Shown: one piece after another, positions 11,007-28,550 of the stretch
Layout of the letters: each line of letters starts with the position of its first letter
Position numbering within the stretch: the stretch's first letter is position 1
Position numbers and translations under genes: made by a program
The notes under the pieces: generated by a model
The model's database searches: none
What the model was told of the DNA's origin: nothing
The model's input: the letters and a program-made list of their open reading frames with translations, nothing else
From: Grammothele lineata
Taxonomy: Eukaryota; Basidiomycota; Agaricomycetes; Polyporales; Polyporaceae
Assembly (NCBI GenBank): GCA_002150815.3
Contig: NDFF03000091.1
Location: forward strand, 124,001-188,000
Direction of reading: 5' to 3'
Length of the DNA stretch: 64,000 bases

Positions 11007-12686
11007 CTATAGATACTGCCGTGCTGATCTCCGGCCCATCTCGACAATCTTCCAGCCTCCGGTAAGCTCGTTATCGAGCTCCTCCTCCAAGCGGGTGATG
11101 ACAGCGGCATAATGACATTGCTCGACGCGGTCTTCGGCGCCCACGACGATCTCACCGGTCTTGGCGTTCCGGAAGATGAGCATCTCTTGTGTTGCGAAGG
11201 TAATGACGAACACAGGGATGTTGTTCTCCAGGATTTTGCCCGTCGAGACCTGAGCAGCGAATATAAGTTTGCGATGCGGGGGGTGCAGTCTATACTCACA
11301 TCGACTTGGCGGATATCGAGAACCTTGCTGTCACTGACAAGGCCCTGCTTGAGGTATTGCTCCATAGTTGCCCACAGGACATTGTAGGTCTGCCACACCG
11401 AGGTTCCATTCACATCTCGAGCAGCCATAAATGCTGGAGAAACTTACCGCCTCGCCACACCATGCCTCTAATGCTTCCCGATCCGCACTCAGGTACGCGT
11501 CGACAACTTCAGGCACGATGTATTCCCTGAGTTCGCGCTCGAAACTCTCCATATTAAACGTGGGGTCCATCGCCTTCATGAGCCTCTGTACCTGGGCGCT
11601 CTCGTTCTCGTCGAACCAGCCGCCGATGGTCTGCGTGACAGAGCGCATGGACATGACGAAAGGGTGCTCGCTCTCGTCGTACTGCTGCCTGAGCTCTGAA
11701 AACTGACGGAGGAGAGGGTTCGTTTCCTTGAGTCGGTTCCAGCGCTCCTGTTTAGGCGAGTCCTTGTGAAGGACCATGGCTTGGCCAGCACTGTGCACAT
11801 GAACGAAAGGCAACGAATCAAAACATGAACGGGCGCATAGGAGGGATTGGTACGTACTCAGGATTAGCTTTGGTACGAATACCAATGCTATTCCTGCCAG
11901 CCTTTTCGAGCCGAAGCTGTCGCCGCTTCCGGCGCGCCTCCTTCTCCTCGAAGCCAGCGTGCTTCAGGCTCCCACTATCGTCAAGTGCATCGGCGATAGT
12001 TTCCGACAACGTCTTGTACGCGGCAGTGTTCCGGATGGGCTCGGTTGTCCGCTCGATGGTTGATGACACTGCAGCGGAGGCGCGCGAAATCTATGTGTAT
12101 GAGTCGTCAGCATGACAGCAAGAGAAGAGGTGTATAGTGAACGCACCGCTCGCGCTATTTCGCTCTCTTCCATGGACTTCAACGCCTCGCCTACCGCGTC
12201 GCCGACCTTTACACCGGCCTTCTTGAGCTCCTCCGCGGCCGCTCGTAGTCGAGGGTTCTCCTTGATGCTTGACGTCAGCTGCACAGGAGGGTTAAATTAA
12301 CTGCGTAAGCATGGAGCAAATATGTGCGTGAAAGAACATACCCTTGCACGCTCATACGCCTCCCTCGCGCGCTTCATAGCTTCCGAGTCTTGGAACTTCT
12401 CGACATCGCCCTGAAGCTGTTTCACGTTGTCCTGTAACTCCCTGTTCTTCCTGAGCTCCTCTTTCAGCACCTCTACAAAGGTTGCGAACGGGGATTTTGG
12501 CGGCTCATTATTCTGGCGGCGGGCAGAAGAGTGGAATAAGGCGGAGGACGCGCCAGCTCCCACTCGAGAAGCTGGATGGAGCGCAAGAGGAACGGGACGG
12601 AGTGCCTGTCTGCTGAGCAGTAGTGCGCGAATTTGTGCGGGAGCAGCAGGAGTAACAACCGCACGGCGGAGATGACGCGGCAGCAT
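11007..12686 (-). CDS. TIM44: Mitochondrial import inner membrane translocase subunit TIM44
   Basis: TIM44 tethers mtHsp70 to the TIM23 channel on the matrix side of the inner membrane and is part of the import motor. Exons: 12342-12686, 12147-12278, 11858-12090, 11448-11790, 11300-11389, 11007-11249, encoding 461 residues. The first 50 residues are rich in Arg, Ala, Leu and Ser and lack acidic residues, as in a mitochondrial presequence. A helical charged segment (FATFVEVLKEEL, KENPRLRAAAEELKKAG) is followed by the C-terminal Tim44/lipid-binding domain (GWFDENESAQV, MKAMDPTFNMESFERELREYIVPEV, VLDIRQVDVSTGKILENNIPV). All introns are GT-AG, 50-67 nt. The start lies 230 bases from the divergent ETR1 start, so the two mitochondrial genes probably share a promoter. 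Confidence 0.95.
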
Positions 12687-12916
12687 GGCAGACGAGGAGA
12701 GCAAGGACGAGGTGGCCAGACGGAGCGCGAGGTGGCAGAGAGCGACCTCTTGCGTAGCGTTCTGGCAAAGATTCTGGACATAGACGCCCACGTTTTTGCA
12801 CGTGACGCAAGGGCGCTTCTGGCGCCGCGCGCCGCGCGTCATAGGTGAGAGAACCCGCACAGTTGCCGTAGTCGATCACACTTGCAGCCTGGCCTGCTCT
12901 GTGCGCGACGTCCACC
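12687..12916. promoter_or_regulatory. Bidirectional promoter TIM44/ETR1
   Basis: Only 230 bases separate the divergent start codons of two genes for mitochondrial proteins. No TATA element is visible; the stretch is GC-rich, as in housekeeping promoters. Shared control is an inference from spacing. Confidence 0.45.
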
Positions 12917-14399
12917 ATGTTCCTTCGGCCATATTGCGCTATGCGCCTGTCCCGGCCCTCGGGCGTGCTCTATCCGCGTGCTCACGCGTTCTCGACTACC
13001 AAAGCTACTTCGGGCCGGGCTGTCGTCTTCAGAGAGAACGGCGAACCTGCCAAGGTCCTCTCGGTCCAAACATACGAACCATTGCCTCCGCCCTCTCCCG
13101 GGTCTCTCAACATTCGCTTTAGGCTGTCGCCCATTAACCCATCCGACATAAATGTTGTACAAGGCGTATACCCGGCGAAGCCGGCGCAGCTCAAAATCTC
13201 CAATGATGAGGTCTTCATTCCTGGGAACGAAGGCCTCGCGGAGGTAGTCGAGGTCGGTGCCGACGTCAAGGGCTTTCAGAAGGGCGATTGGATCATCAGC
13301 GGGAGACCTCAAGTGGGTACCTGGTCCTCGACTCGTAACCTGCGTGCGGACGACGCTATCAAACTTCCGTCGGAGGGACTGAGCGAAGTGAATGCTGCTA
13401 CTATTGCAGTAAGTTACGGCGTATCTTCCGTCTGCACTTCGGGAGCCACGCTCATAATGTCCAGGTAAATCCTGCGACCGCGTTCTGTATGCTGCATGAG
13501 TTTATAGAGCTCAAGGAGGGCGATTGGGTGGTCCAAAATGGTGCAGTGTCCTTCTCACAGTCCAATCCATCTCGGCTGAACGCCATGATTGCAGGTGCGA
13601 ATAGCGCTGTATGCTCACCGCGCTATGAAGACTTAGCGCTTGTGCTTAAACAATATATGCTGTAGGTTGGTCAAGCCGTGATCCAAATCGCAGCACGCAA
13701 GGGCATCAATACCATCAATTTCATCCGCGACAGGCCTAGGCATGTTTTCCGCACCCCACCTTGAATGTCATCTGAGTGAATACCATAGGCCCGACTTGGA
13801 CCTCTTGGTCTCCTCACTGACCGAACTCGGCGCCACTCACGTCTTCACCTATGAAGCCTTGGAGGACAAGAGTCTCACCAAGCATATTAAGAAGTTAACC
13901 GCAAGTAGCGTATGTCCTCATCATGTCGTCTTCTTATTTCAGCTATTCCGTCTCTAATCCCCGCTGGAAGCCCATCCGACTGATGCTCAACTGCGTGGGC
14001 GGACCCGCTACCACCACAATGACGCGTTTCCTGGGTGAGAACGCACACCTCGTCTCCTATGGTGCAATGTCCAAGAAACCCCTCAAGCTCTCAACTTCGG
14101 CGTTCATATTCAAGAACCTCAAAGCCCACGGGTACTGGCAAAACCGCTGGTACACCGACCACAGCCGACAAGATCGCGAAGACCTCATGGAGCTCATCAC
14201 TGCTCTCAAGGTATGCGCCTGGTTGTCCCGGCGCGACTTACGGCTGACGGAGACTGCGTATAAACAGCTCAAAGAGCCGGAACACGAGATTCTAGATCTA
14301 TCGAAAGAGGAAAGCGACTCGGAAGCAACCACGAAGCTGCGGAAGGCGCTTGCGAGGATGGAACAACCATTTGCGAAGAAAGTACTCTTGCGGATGTAG
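12917..14399 (+). CDS. ETR1: Mitochondrial trans-2-enoyl-thioester reductase (MECR/Etr1)
   Basis: An NADPH-dependent medium-chain reductase that performs the last step of mitochondrial type II fatty acid synthesis, needed for lipoate production. Exons 12917-13408, 13465-13540, 13595-13608, 13666-13739, 13789-13909, 13971-14210, 14268-14399 give about 382 residues. The N-terminus is an Arg/Ser-rich presequence. [14 protein letters not shown] contains the family's catalytic tyrosine; GNEGLAEV and the Rossmann motif [15 protein letters not shown] follow, then LNCVGG and the C-terminal EHEILDLSK. Exon 3 is only 14 nt and is needed for GANSAVGQ. Intron 4 must begin with GC: either GCATGT at 13740 or GCCTAG at 13734 (two residues shorter), both in frame; the first is the better donor. 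Confidence 0.92.
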
Positions 14400-14571
14400 A
14401 TTTTATCGGCAGCGACCTGCAGCTGATCTATATGAGCGTTGACGCTAGTATGGTTGCTGCTTCGCGAGCGGGAAATTCACCGAAAAACGCCAAGCATGAA
14501 CCAGCATGACTATGATGCGGAGGACCATCCCAATAAAATATAGTCGTATGGACGTCACGAACATTAGCGCA

Positions 14572-15462
14572 TTAGTGCATTTTCCTATCCTCGAAGAACC
14601 GCTACAGACCTCCACGTCAGCCTCGGTAAATCATACGAATGTAAAAGCGTTGCATACCTTGAGATGCCTCATCTGCCATATACACGTCGCAATCAACACC
14701 CCGATCTGCGCGACGGTGTACCACACAGCGCGAGAATTGGTGGATTCACTGAGGTCGCGGAAGGACGCCTCGCGTTCGCGCTGGTATTGCTGCTCGCGGC
14801 GGATGTCCTCGAGCTTCTGGTTGAGGTCACGAAGCTTCTGAGAGAGCTCCGAGACATGTGAGCGGTCGTGCTCCGCGTCCGCCTTGGTGCTCCCAATGAC
14901 AATGTCGAGGTGCAAACGGATATGTGTCGTCGTGAACCAGGACGTGCCGTAGTTGCTCGAGAGGCAGATGGTGTGGTCTCCAGAGTCGTGCGAAGTGAAT
15001 GTGAAACGGCTGTCTGACGGCCCCCGAGTCTTCACGACATTGTGGCCTGTCTCCACCTCCTATAAACGTAGATAGGCCATGGAAAGTATGCAGCGGGCGA
15101 GTAAGTGTAGGGGGAGAGGGGCATGTTCAGCGCATACCCGGAATGTGTGGATTCGGGCACGTTACTCACGTCAACTTCTACCAGGACGCCCAGGTTGGGG
15201 TTCTCGACGTATTTCTGCTCCGTCTCCGACCATTCAAGGGCTCTGTAGTGTCCTGAGTCGTGGCGGCGTATGTCAGCTATTGGCGTGCAAGCATGCCGTG
15301 TGCCACATTACACGTACCCTCCACCACTGTGTCCGTCGGGAGCTCTTCAATGAAACATCGTTTTTCGTTCGTGTCGAGATAGAAGTGGAGGGCGTTTGTA
15401 GCAGCAGCGAACAAGAGGAGGAGGCACAGCGGGATAAGCGAGGGTCTGCGAGGAAAGGCCAT
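14572..15462 (-). CDS. p24 family cargo receptor (TMED/Erp alpha-type)
   Basis: A type I membrane protein of early secretory vesicles that helps select cargo (such as GPI-anchored proteins) between ER and Golgi. Exons: 15318-15462, 15170-15252, 14658-15059, 14572-14601, encoding 219 residues. Residues 1-24 form a signal peptide with a run of leucines. The lumenal GOLD domain follows (LHFYLDTNEKRCFIEELP, GRFTFTSHDSGDH-like region, ICLSSN with the paired cysteines), then a coiled coil (LSQKLRDLNQKLEDIRREQ), one membrane helix ending IWQMRHLK, and a short tail RFFEDRKMH. The FF pair fits COPII binding; a classical KKXX COPI signal is absent. The last coding exon is just 30 nt including the stop. 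Alpha-type (TMED4/9, Erp1) is inferred from CFIEELP. Confidence 0.92.
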
Positions 15463-17071
15463 GGGGGACCTTGTCGTGGCCGGCGTCGGGTGTCACAGTC
15501 GTGGCGAAATGGGATCTGGCGTGGGAATATCCTTCAATGGGAAGACGACTGTAGCACTCGAGCGCTTGAACGCGTAAGCTCATGATCGGGGTTTCCTCCG
15601 TTCCCTGTCCAGACATCCTCGAGACGCAGCGACTTGCCGGTTTGCGGCTCCCTGCTGTAACCTAGCTACAGATGCTTCGAATACCCAAACCATTGAACCG
15701 TGCCTCGTTCACTTTCGACTCTCAAATGATCTCGACAAGCCTCAACGTTGCTACCGCTGGTACCTCTGTATAACGTACCACTCAGTTTCTGTACAGGTCG
15801 ACACTAGGTTGCTCATGTGGTTAAAATACACAGTTGCCTGTAGCCGTCTCACTTCGTTTTGCCTTGTAGTAATCGGAAGCCAAATGGCTTACGATCTATA
15901 ACAAGGACTCCTCCGAACTATCTTTAAATCTCGCGAACGGCTCTAAGATGTTTCTCCTATGCTGCACGATTCAGAGATTGTAATCTCATTTCTATCCTTT
16001 CCTCAAGGAGGGCGAAGGCAGAGATCCCCCGGTATCGGTCAGATATCCTGATGCTTTTCTTACTTGCAGAATATCGCATTAATCCCGATACGAAACGGAC
16101 ATTCGCCTTTGCTTGGGAACCGAAATATTTTACAGCTCCTGAACTCTGCGGCTGGTTCTGTTGTCGCGATGTTTTGCTTTGTTCAAACACTTGGAAGGTG
16201 CATGCCTCTAGTAGGTTCACTGTGTGAGGCACTGACCGAAGATAACCTAAAACTTTGCAAACTACGAATATGCATTTGCTCGCCTTCCTCCAAGTCACCA
16301 CGACTATCAAAGCAAGGGTCCAATCGAAGTTCTATACCGAATTTGCGTCTTGACCATCTGAGATGCCGAGTAGGACTACTAGCCATGTCTAATTATTTGG
16401 GAGCCATACCCAGCCCCTGAATAGCAACATTAAGACAGCCTGCTCGCGAGTGAGGGTGAAAATGAAGCTAGACACAACCTCGATTGGGGGGATGCCTTGG
16501 TTATCATGGCGCACTTGAAAGGCGGGTGATCCTCAGTCTACTCTTGGGGAAGCTGCAGCGTGGGCCGATGGGCAACTCGAGTACTTAGCCGGGTACCAAT
16601 ACAGCGTTGCGCAGTGCGCATAAAGGCTATGCAATGTATCTCGGTGACGAGCTCTCTTTGAGGGCGAGGCTCGGTACTGCTCAGGGAAGGAGGTCGCGTG
16701 GTTGACCATGTAGTTGACGACGTAATGTTGAATGTTAGGTGGGCAAATCAAGTGGAATCAAGAGATATTACTGGAGGACGTCTCGAAGAGGCGGATGGGG
16801 TTAAGGCGAGCAGTCGAACAGAGGCCGACATTACTTAGTCTCCGGTGCCGACCATATCGAAACGGATGACAGTCGACCCGTTTATAGGTGGTTTTGTTGA
16901 GCGATACTACATTCGAGTTTGACTGGCTCACCCGGTTGACGCCGTCTGACGTCAATGAGAGCGTGGGAATACCAAAGTGCATAGTTTTGGTGTTTTCTCG
17001 GTGGACAAATCTAACAACCTTTTTCTTGGATTCCCGACTCCGCCCCTTTGACAGATAGCAACTAGATAGTA
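15463..17071. other. Long intergenic region, no gene seen
   Basis: This 1.6-kb gap between two divergent genes is the longest gene-free stretch of the window. Open frames at about 15957-16420 on either strand show no family motif, no biased composition and no convincing splice pattern. It contains CpG at ordinary density, so it does not look like a decayed methylated repeat. A noncoding transcript cannot be excluded. Confidence 0.45.
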
Positions 17072-18495
17072 ATGCCTGCGGCTCGGCTTAATGCGTTGTC
17101 TATCAAGAACAAAATCAAGCGCGAGGAGATTGCCAATAAGCAGAAGAGGGAGAAACGGCAAGACAAACTGAAGAGGAGACTAGCGCAGGCTAAAGCAGAG
17201 GCGAATGATCCTCTGGCGAAGAAGGTATGTAGCTGAACACTTGTCATGCATATTCATATCCAAGCCTCCTTTGTCCAGAAACGCTTGGCCCAGAACGTCC
17301 CGCGCACGTTGGACAATACACGCGAGTATGACCCTTCCTTCCTCACCGCAAACCCGGCTGCCGAGTCCGAGGCGGGACCGTCCACCCTTTCCCCCGACGT
17401 TCCTTCATCGGATGCAGCGAGTGGTCGCGATCAGCAGCCACAGGATGAATCCGCTGCCGACATTGCCTCGGATCCTTTTGCTGCATACTTCTCTGCAGCA
17501 TTCGACCCGAACATACCGCCAAAGGTCCTCATTACGACTTCGCCAAAGGCTACTCGTACGACGTACAACTTTTGCGACGAGATAGTAGGCGTGTTTCCCG
17601 GCGCGGAGTTCATCAGACGCAAGAAGGGCAAGGGATTTGAGGTGGGGCGTATCGCAGGCTGGGCTGCAAATCGTGGTTACAGTCATCTCATCGTCGTGAA
17701 CGAAGACATGAAGAAGCCGAGTGAGTCGTTCCCGAATGCCAAGCACCAATGTGCTACATGCTGATTTCTGTAGATGCTATCACTATGGTCCATCTACCCG
17801 AAGGACCAACGGCCTACTTCAAGCTAACATCTATTGAAACTTCTCAAAAAATCTCGGTATGATTGCTACTTCCCCTGAATATCAGGCGAGCTGCTTAGTG
17901 TGTGCTTTCTAGGGCCACGCACGCTCAACGGCACACTTTCCCGAACTCGTTCTGAACGGTTTCGTCACTCGGCTTGGCCATACGGTCGGCCGGCTCTTTC
18001 AGACGCTCTTCCCCCCGATACCCGAGTTCCAAGGTCGGCAGGTCGTCACGCTGCATAATCAGCGAGACTTCCTCTTCTTCAGACGGCACAGGTACATCCA
18101 TATCCTGGCGTTCTTGCTCCAGGGAGGCTGACGGATATCGTATAGGTACGCCTTCCGTTCACCAGAGAAGGTAGCACTACAAGAGATCGGACCTCGCTTC
18201 ACGCTCAAACTCCGGTACCTAAAAAAGGGTCTTCCCGCCGTCAAGAATATCGGAGCGCCGAGCAAACCACTGGAGTTTGATGCTGGAGGCGACGAGGAAC
18301 CGGAACCCGCAGACGGGGAAGTTCAAGAGGGAAACGCGGAGACGATCGTACGGCAGGAGGTAGTTCCTCCAACGGAAGACGAGTACCTTTGGATGTGGAA
18401 GGTGAGCTCTTTCTTTGTGATCATCGATGGCTGCGGCTGACGCGTTGTAAATGAAGCCTGAACTAGAGACCACGAGGCGGACGTTCTTCCTGTAA
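17072..18495 (+). CDS. RPF1: Ribosome production factor 1 (Brix domain)
   Basis: A nucleolar 60S assembly factor needed for processing of 27S to 25S pre-rRNA. Exons 17072-17224, 17279-17720, 17774-17856, 17913-18091, 18146-18401, 18457-18495 encode 383 residues. A basic, helical N-terminus ([24 protein letters not shown]) precedes the Brix domain at about residues 150-345: [80 protein letters not shown] and the closing [16 protein letters not shown]. The C-terminus contains the acidic linker and ends [16 protein letters not shown]. All five introns are GT-AG of 53-56 nt. The final exon is 39 nt. Assignment to RPF1 rather than other Brix proteins rests on the [10 protein letters not shown] and C-terminal motifs. 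Confidence 0.94.
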
Positions 18496-19232
18496 ATGGA
18501 CTTCGCCCAACTTGTGCATCGGGGCGTTCGATAGTCTATCTATGCGTGACCATCTCAAATGATAGACCGCTCACCGGATTTGCCGGCTCTTTTCAAGTCT
18601 GGAGAATCGTGTTGGGCGGTACAACCATGTCTCGTAGTAAGGCATTTCAACCCCAAGAGCAGGGTGCTCGCTCACAGGTGTTTCGGCTCGACAAGTTAAC
18701 TCATCGGCCAGCGCATGCGCTGGTTCTGAGGGCTCATGTGGTGCGGGGTGCTCGTCCGCCACGATATACTCCAGACAGTGACTCGTCACTTTGAGTGATG
18801 CATGAGTAGTATGTAGATGCTTGTTGAAGTGGACGGAGGTGACACACGAAGGCCGATCGGGAATTCATGTTGGTTACCGGCCCCGAAGCCAGCTGAACGC
18901 CAGACACCGAGGAGTCAGAACTCAGAGCTCGCATGTATAGATGGCGAACCCGAGAGACGGTCGGATTTGCAAGTGGAGATGTTGAGTGACTGCCCGTCGC
19001 CTGTAGCCCGCAGACGACCGGCAAACACGGGGGGATGTGGCTGAGGACGCGTCGCGTTGGGCGGGCCGATGCCGGGAATAATGACGTTAGTCAGACAAAC
19101 GGTTAGGGACGCGCAGAGCGCGAAGACGGTTAGTCACCAGCCGCTCGACAAAGTTGCCTCAAGAAGCCCTCGAGTGCGCCATTGTCGCCCCGTAGTGCGT
19201 GCTCGCTGTCGCCATCTACCCCGCAGCCCAGA
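18496..19232. other. Intergenic region upstream of the ABC transporter
   Basis: These 737 bases lie between two genes in the same direction. They include the RPF1 3' end and the promoter of the transporter. I found no coding frame, TATA element or repeat that I would defend. Confidence 0.4.
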
Positions 19233-25225
<5,993 letters not shown>

Positions 25226-25933
25226 GGGAAAAAATAGAGGCCTACTAGATATTTAATGACCTAGAATACGATGAATAATGCGCACGTCAGTTTGGTAGAA
25301 AAGCGAGTGTCTCGGCCGAGTCGATTTGCCACGCGAGCAGGAAAGGGAGGGGAGGTGCTGCGCCAGGAACGGAGAGAGTGCGGGGCGACGGATGACGTCA
25401 GGCCGAGAGAGGGGACAGAGGCGGATCTTGATTCATCACCGAGCTGTACCCGCGCCTGATGCAACTCTGACCCTTTCTTCATGATTTTGTTCTCCGTCGC
25501 GCGCGCGGCCGTTCCTCGTCGTTCCGCGCCCTTCGAGCGGCCTCTGGACGGCGCGCGGGGCCAAGCACAAGAGGACGACACGGAGGACTGCGAGCGCGCT
25601 GCGAGCGGGCTGAGGCGCGACGCCACCGGGGCTGGTAACAAGAAAAAAAGAAATGGGGCGCGGGGGAAGGGCCAGTGCGGGGAGCGGGTTCGCGGCCGGG
25701 GAGAATGATATAGACCTCGCCGCGGGTCGCCTCTCCGCCAATTGGCCGCTAAGCGTTCATCCGGCCCCCTGCACCGCCGGTCCTCGTCCTTCTCCCTCGC
25801 CTCGACCGTCCGCCACCGTCCTCCGCGGCAAGCCACTGCTCCTTGGTCTCCACCACGTCCCACTTCCCGTCCACACTCTTTACTCCCCCGACCCCTCCGT
25901 CCACGCCCCCGTCCACGCCCACGCTCATGAGCC
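25226..25933. promoter_or_regulatory. Upstream region of the MscS channel gene
   Basis: The 708 bases hold the transporter 3' end and the channel promoter. A palindromic CCAATTGG at 25738-25745, about 190 bases before the ATG, contains a CCAAT box in both directions. The last 150 bases are C/T-rich, as in a fungal transcription start region. Confidence 0.35.
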
Positions 25934-28550
25934 ATGCCCGCCTCTAGGCCCGACCCCGAAGACATCGACCTCGCACCCATCGACCGCAAGGACCCTCGCC
26001 CGTTCGAGGACCGCGTCGTCCCCGAGATCATCCACCCGCCACAGCAGAACATCAACCGCGACAAGCTCGTCGACCCCAACCCCAATGACGACGACACAGA
26101 CTCCGACGACACCGTCACCGACACTGAGGACGAGTTCGACTGGGACGCAGAGGACGACGCAAAGTCTGCACACGTCGCAGCCTCCATCAAGGCTACCCGC
26201 GGCCGCGCCGTATACCGCGCCTTCCTCAAGCTTCCCAAAATCATCCGCGTCCTCCTCGTCGGCATCATTGGCGCGGGTATCCTCATTACTCCCCTCCTCG
26301 TCGTAGAACTTCGCTTCAAGACATCCGTTGTTAAGAAGCACGCCTATGTCTGGTCGCTCTGGCTCACTATCACTTGGGCTGTCGGCGTCGGTACCTACAT
26401 CATCGTCGACGCCATTCCTCACCTCGTCCTGGTCATCCTCCGTCTTTCGAATTACAAGGTCGAGCGCCTCCGCGTAACCGTCGAGGTGAACGATGCCCGC
26501 CTTTGCAAACCCGCGTACGAATTTCCGCTCATCGCGTGACCCTTTCTGCAGCTCATCGCCGCCATTCGAGGATGGCTCAAGCTTGCGCTTGACATCGCTT
26601 GGATGTGGATCGCGCTCTCCGTCATCCGCTCCGCGATCGACCCGCCGGGGTCGTACTGGGTTATCATCAACCGGGTTATGCAGGTGTGTTTCGCCGTATA
26701 CCTCCGGCCTCGATTCGTAGTCGCTTAGCCACCCTCGCTGCCGTATTCCCGCAGGCCGCGTTCGCTGGCGGTATCCTCGTGCTCGCAGAGAAGGTCTTCT
26801 TGCGCTACGTCGCTATCAACTTCCACCGCAAGGCGCTCGCGGACCGTCTTACCGAGAACAAGCTCGGCCTCCGCGCGCTCGATCGCCTCTCCAACGCCCA
26901 GCCGGCCCCGAAGAAGAACCCCTATGCGGGCAAGAAGGGCCACCGCTCGCGCGGCTCGAGCCTCGACATTCTCGGCATGGGCGGCCACGGCGAGAAGGCG
27001 AACGGCAACGGCAGCGGCGCGGGCTCCTCCGGGGCGTCTTCCCCAGTGGGGAGCAAGAAGGAGGAGCGCAAGCGGAACAAGAAGCAGCGAAAGAACATCG
27101 TCGCGACCGTCATCGTTGACCAGCTCGGCGGCGCTCTGGGCACGGTCACGCAGGACCAGTTCGGGAGCCTGGACAGCGCGGGGAAGCTCGCGCGCAAGCT
27201 ATTCAGCACGCTCAGCGACGTGCACCCTCCTCGGAAGTACCTCATCGTGGAAGGTGCGTCCTGCGAATGCTACGCCGCTTCGTAAATCGATTCTCAATGG
27301 GTACCATCATAGACTTCTACCCCTACTTCCCGACTACTGCGGACGCGGTATGTGTTTTTCCTTCGCACCCGACGGCTGCCCCTAAATTCGTATTCTGCTC
27401 CGCAGCACGCTGCATTCGCGCTCTTCGACAAGGATGGCAACGGCGACATCTCCAAGAAGGAGATGCGCGAGGCCGTCCGGCGCATTTACCGCGAGCGCAA
27501 GGCGCTCACCGCCAGTTTGAAGGTAACGTCCCGATATCCCCGCGTCGTGGCGTTTGCATTAACGTTCCTTCAACGCCCCTTAGGATGTCGGTTCCGCGGT
27601 CGCGAAGCTTGACGCGGTGCTACTCTCGGTTGTCGCCTTGATCTTCATCTTTATCTGTCTGCTCATCTTCAACCGGAGCAACACGCTCGCGTCGCTCGTG
27701 CCGCTGGCCACGATCATCGTCGGTTTCTCGTTCATCTTCGGTAACTCGGCCAAGACGCTCTTCGAGTCGCTCATCTTCATCTTCTCGACGCATGTGTTCG
27801 ACGTCGGAGATCTGGTTATGATTGACGATCAGGTGTGTTATCCCCCGCGGGTCGGTCGTTGATGCCGCAGCTGACAATCTATTGCAGCCGCTGTTTGTGA
27901 AGGAGTTCGGTCTGTTCTCGACGACCTTCCGTCGTGTGGACGGCATGGAAATTGTCGCTCCCAACGCGCTGCTCTCGTCTTCTAAGCTGGTTCACAATCT
28001 GCGCCGCAGTAATTCGATGTATGTCCTGTTTGATTGCATCCTTGTCGTGCACGCACTGACAAATTGTAGGTGGGAATCTACGACTCTCATGGTCGCGTAC
28101 GACACCCCGCTTGAGCTCATTGAGCAGCTCCGGATTCGGATCCAGGCCTACGTGAACGCCAACTCGCGCGAGTGGTCCAACAGCGCGGTCAACATCGACA
28201 AGATGGAGTACCAGAACGCCATCCACCTCACCGTCGCGATGGAGCACCGCCCGAACTGGCAGGACTGGGGCGGGCGTTGGGGGCGCCGCACCGCGTTCAT
28301 GCGGAACCTCAAGGGCGTCCTCGAGGACCTCGACATCCGCTACACCAAGCCCGTCCAGCCCCTCCTCGTCCCCCGCCCGCTCGGCCAGGGCTTCCTCGAC
28401 GTCCCGCCCTCGCCGCGCTCCACGGGCGGCCCGCTGCGCCGCGGCACGAACGAGAGCCGTGAGACGCTCGGGAACGCCGGCTTCTTCGAGGCGGGCGAGC
28501 TCGGCCGCGCGCCGTCGCGCGGTCTGCGGCCCGGTGGGGACCGGTTCTGA
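25934..28550 (+). CDS. MscS-family mechanosensitive channel with EF-hand (Msy1/Msy2 type)
   Basis: A predicted tension-gated channel of ER or plasma membrane; the fission yeast homologues Msy1 and Msy2 control calcium under hypo-osmotic shock. Exons 25934-26485, 26552-26683, 26755-27253, 27313-27347, 27406-27522, 27584-27832, 27888-28018, 28070-28550 encode 731 residues. An acidic N-terminus is followed by several membrane helices (IIRVLLVGIIGAGILI, WSLWLTITWAVGVGTYI, LDIAWMWIALSVI), a basic linker, and a single EF-hand whose loop DKDGNGDISKKE (residues 414-425) has every canonical ligand. The MscS pore region follows (AVLLSVVALIFIFICLLIF, LATIIVGFSFIFGNSAK), then the beta domain (FDVGDLVMID, VKEFGLFSTTFRRVDG, IVAPNALLSSSKLVHNLRRS). 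The Pro/Arg-rich tail is probably disordered. Start at 25934 chosen because the ATG at 25927 is out of frame. Confidence 0.93.

Noticed and set aside
15957..16420. Overlapping 117- and 118-codon frames in the long gap
   Set aside because: Both strands are open at chance level; no motif or splice pattern.
25261..26319. 352-codon open frame on the minus strand
   Set aside because: It is antisense to the start of the MscS gene, Arg/Ser-rich and without any family feature; the plus-strand reading has membrane helices and correct splice sites.
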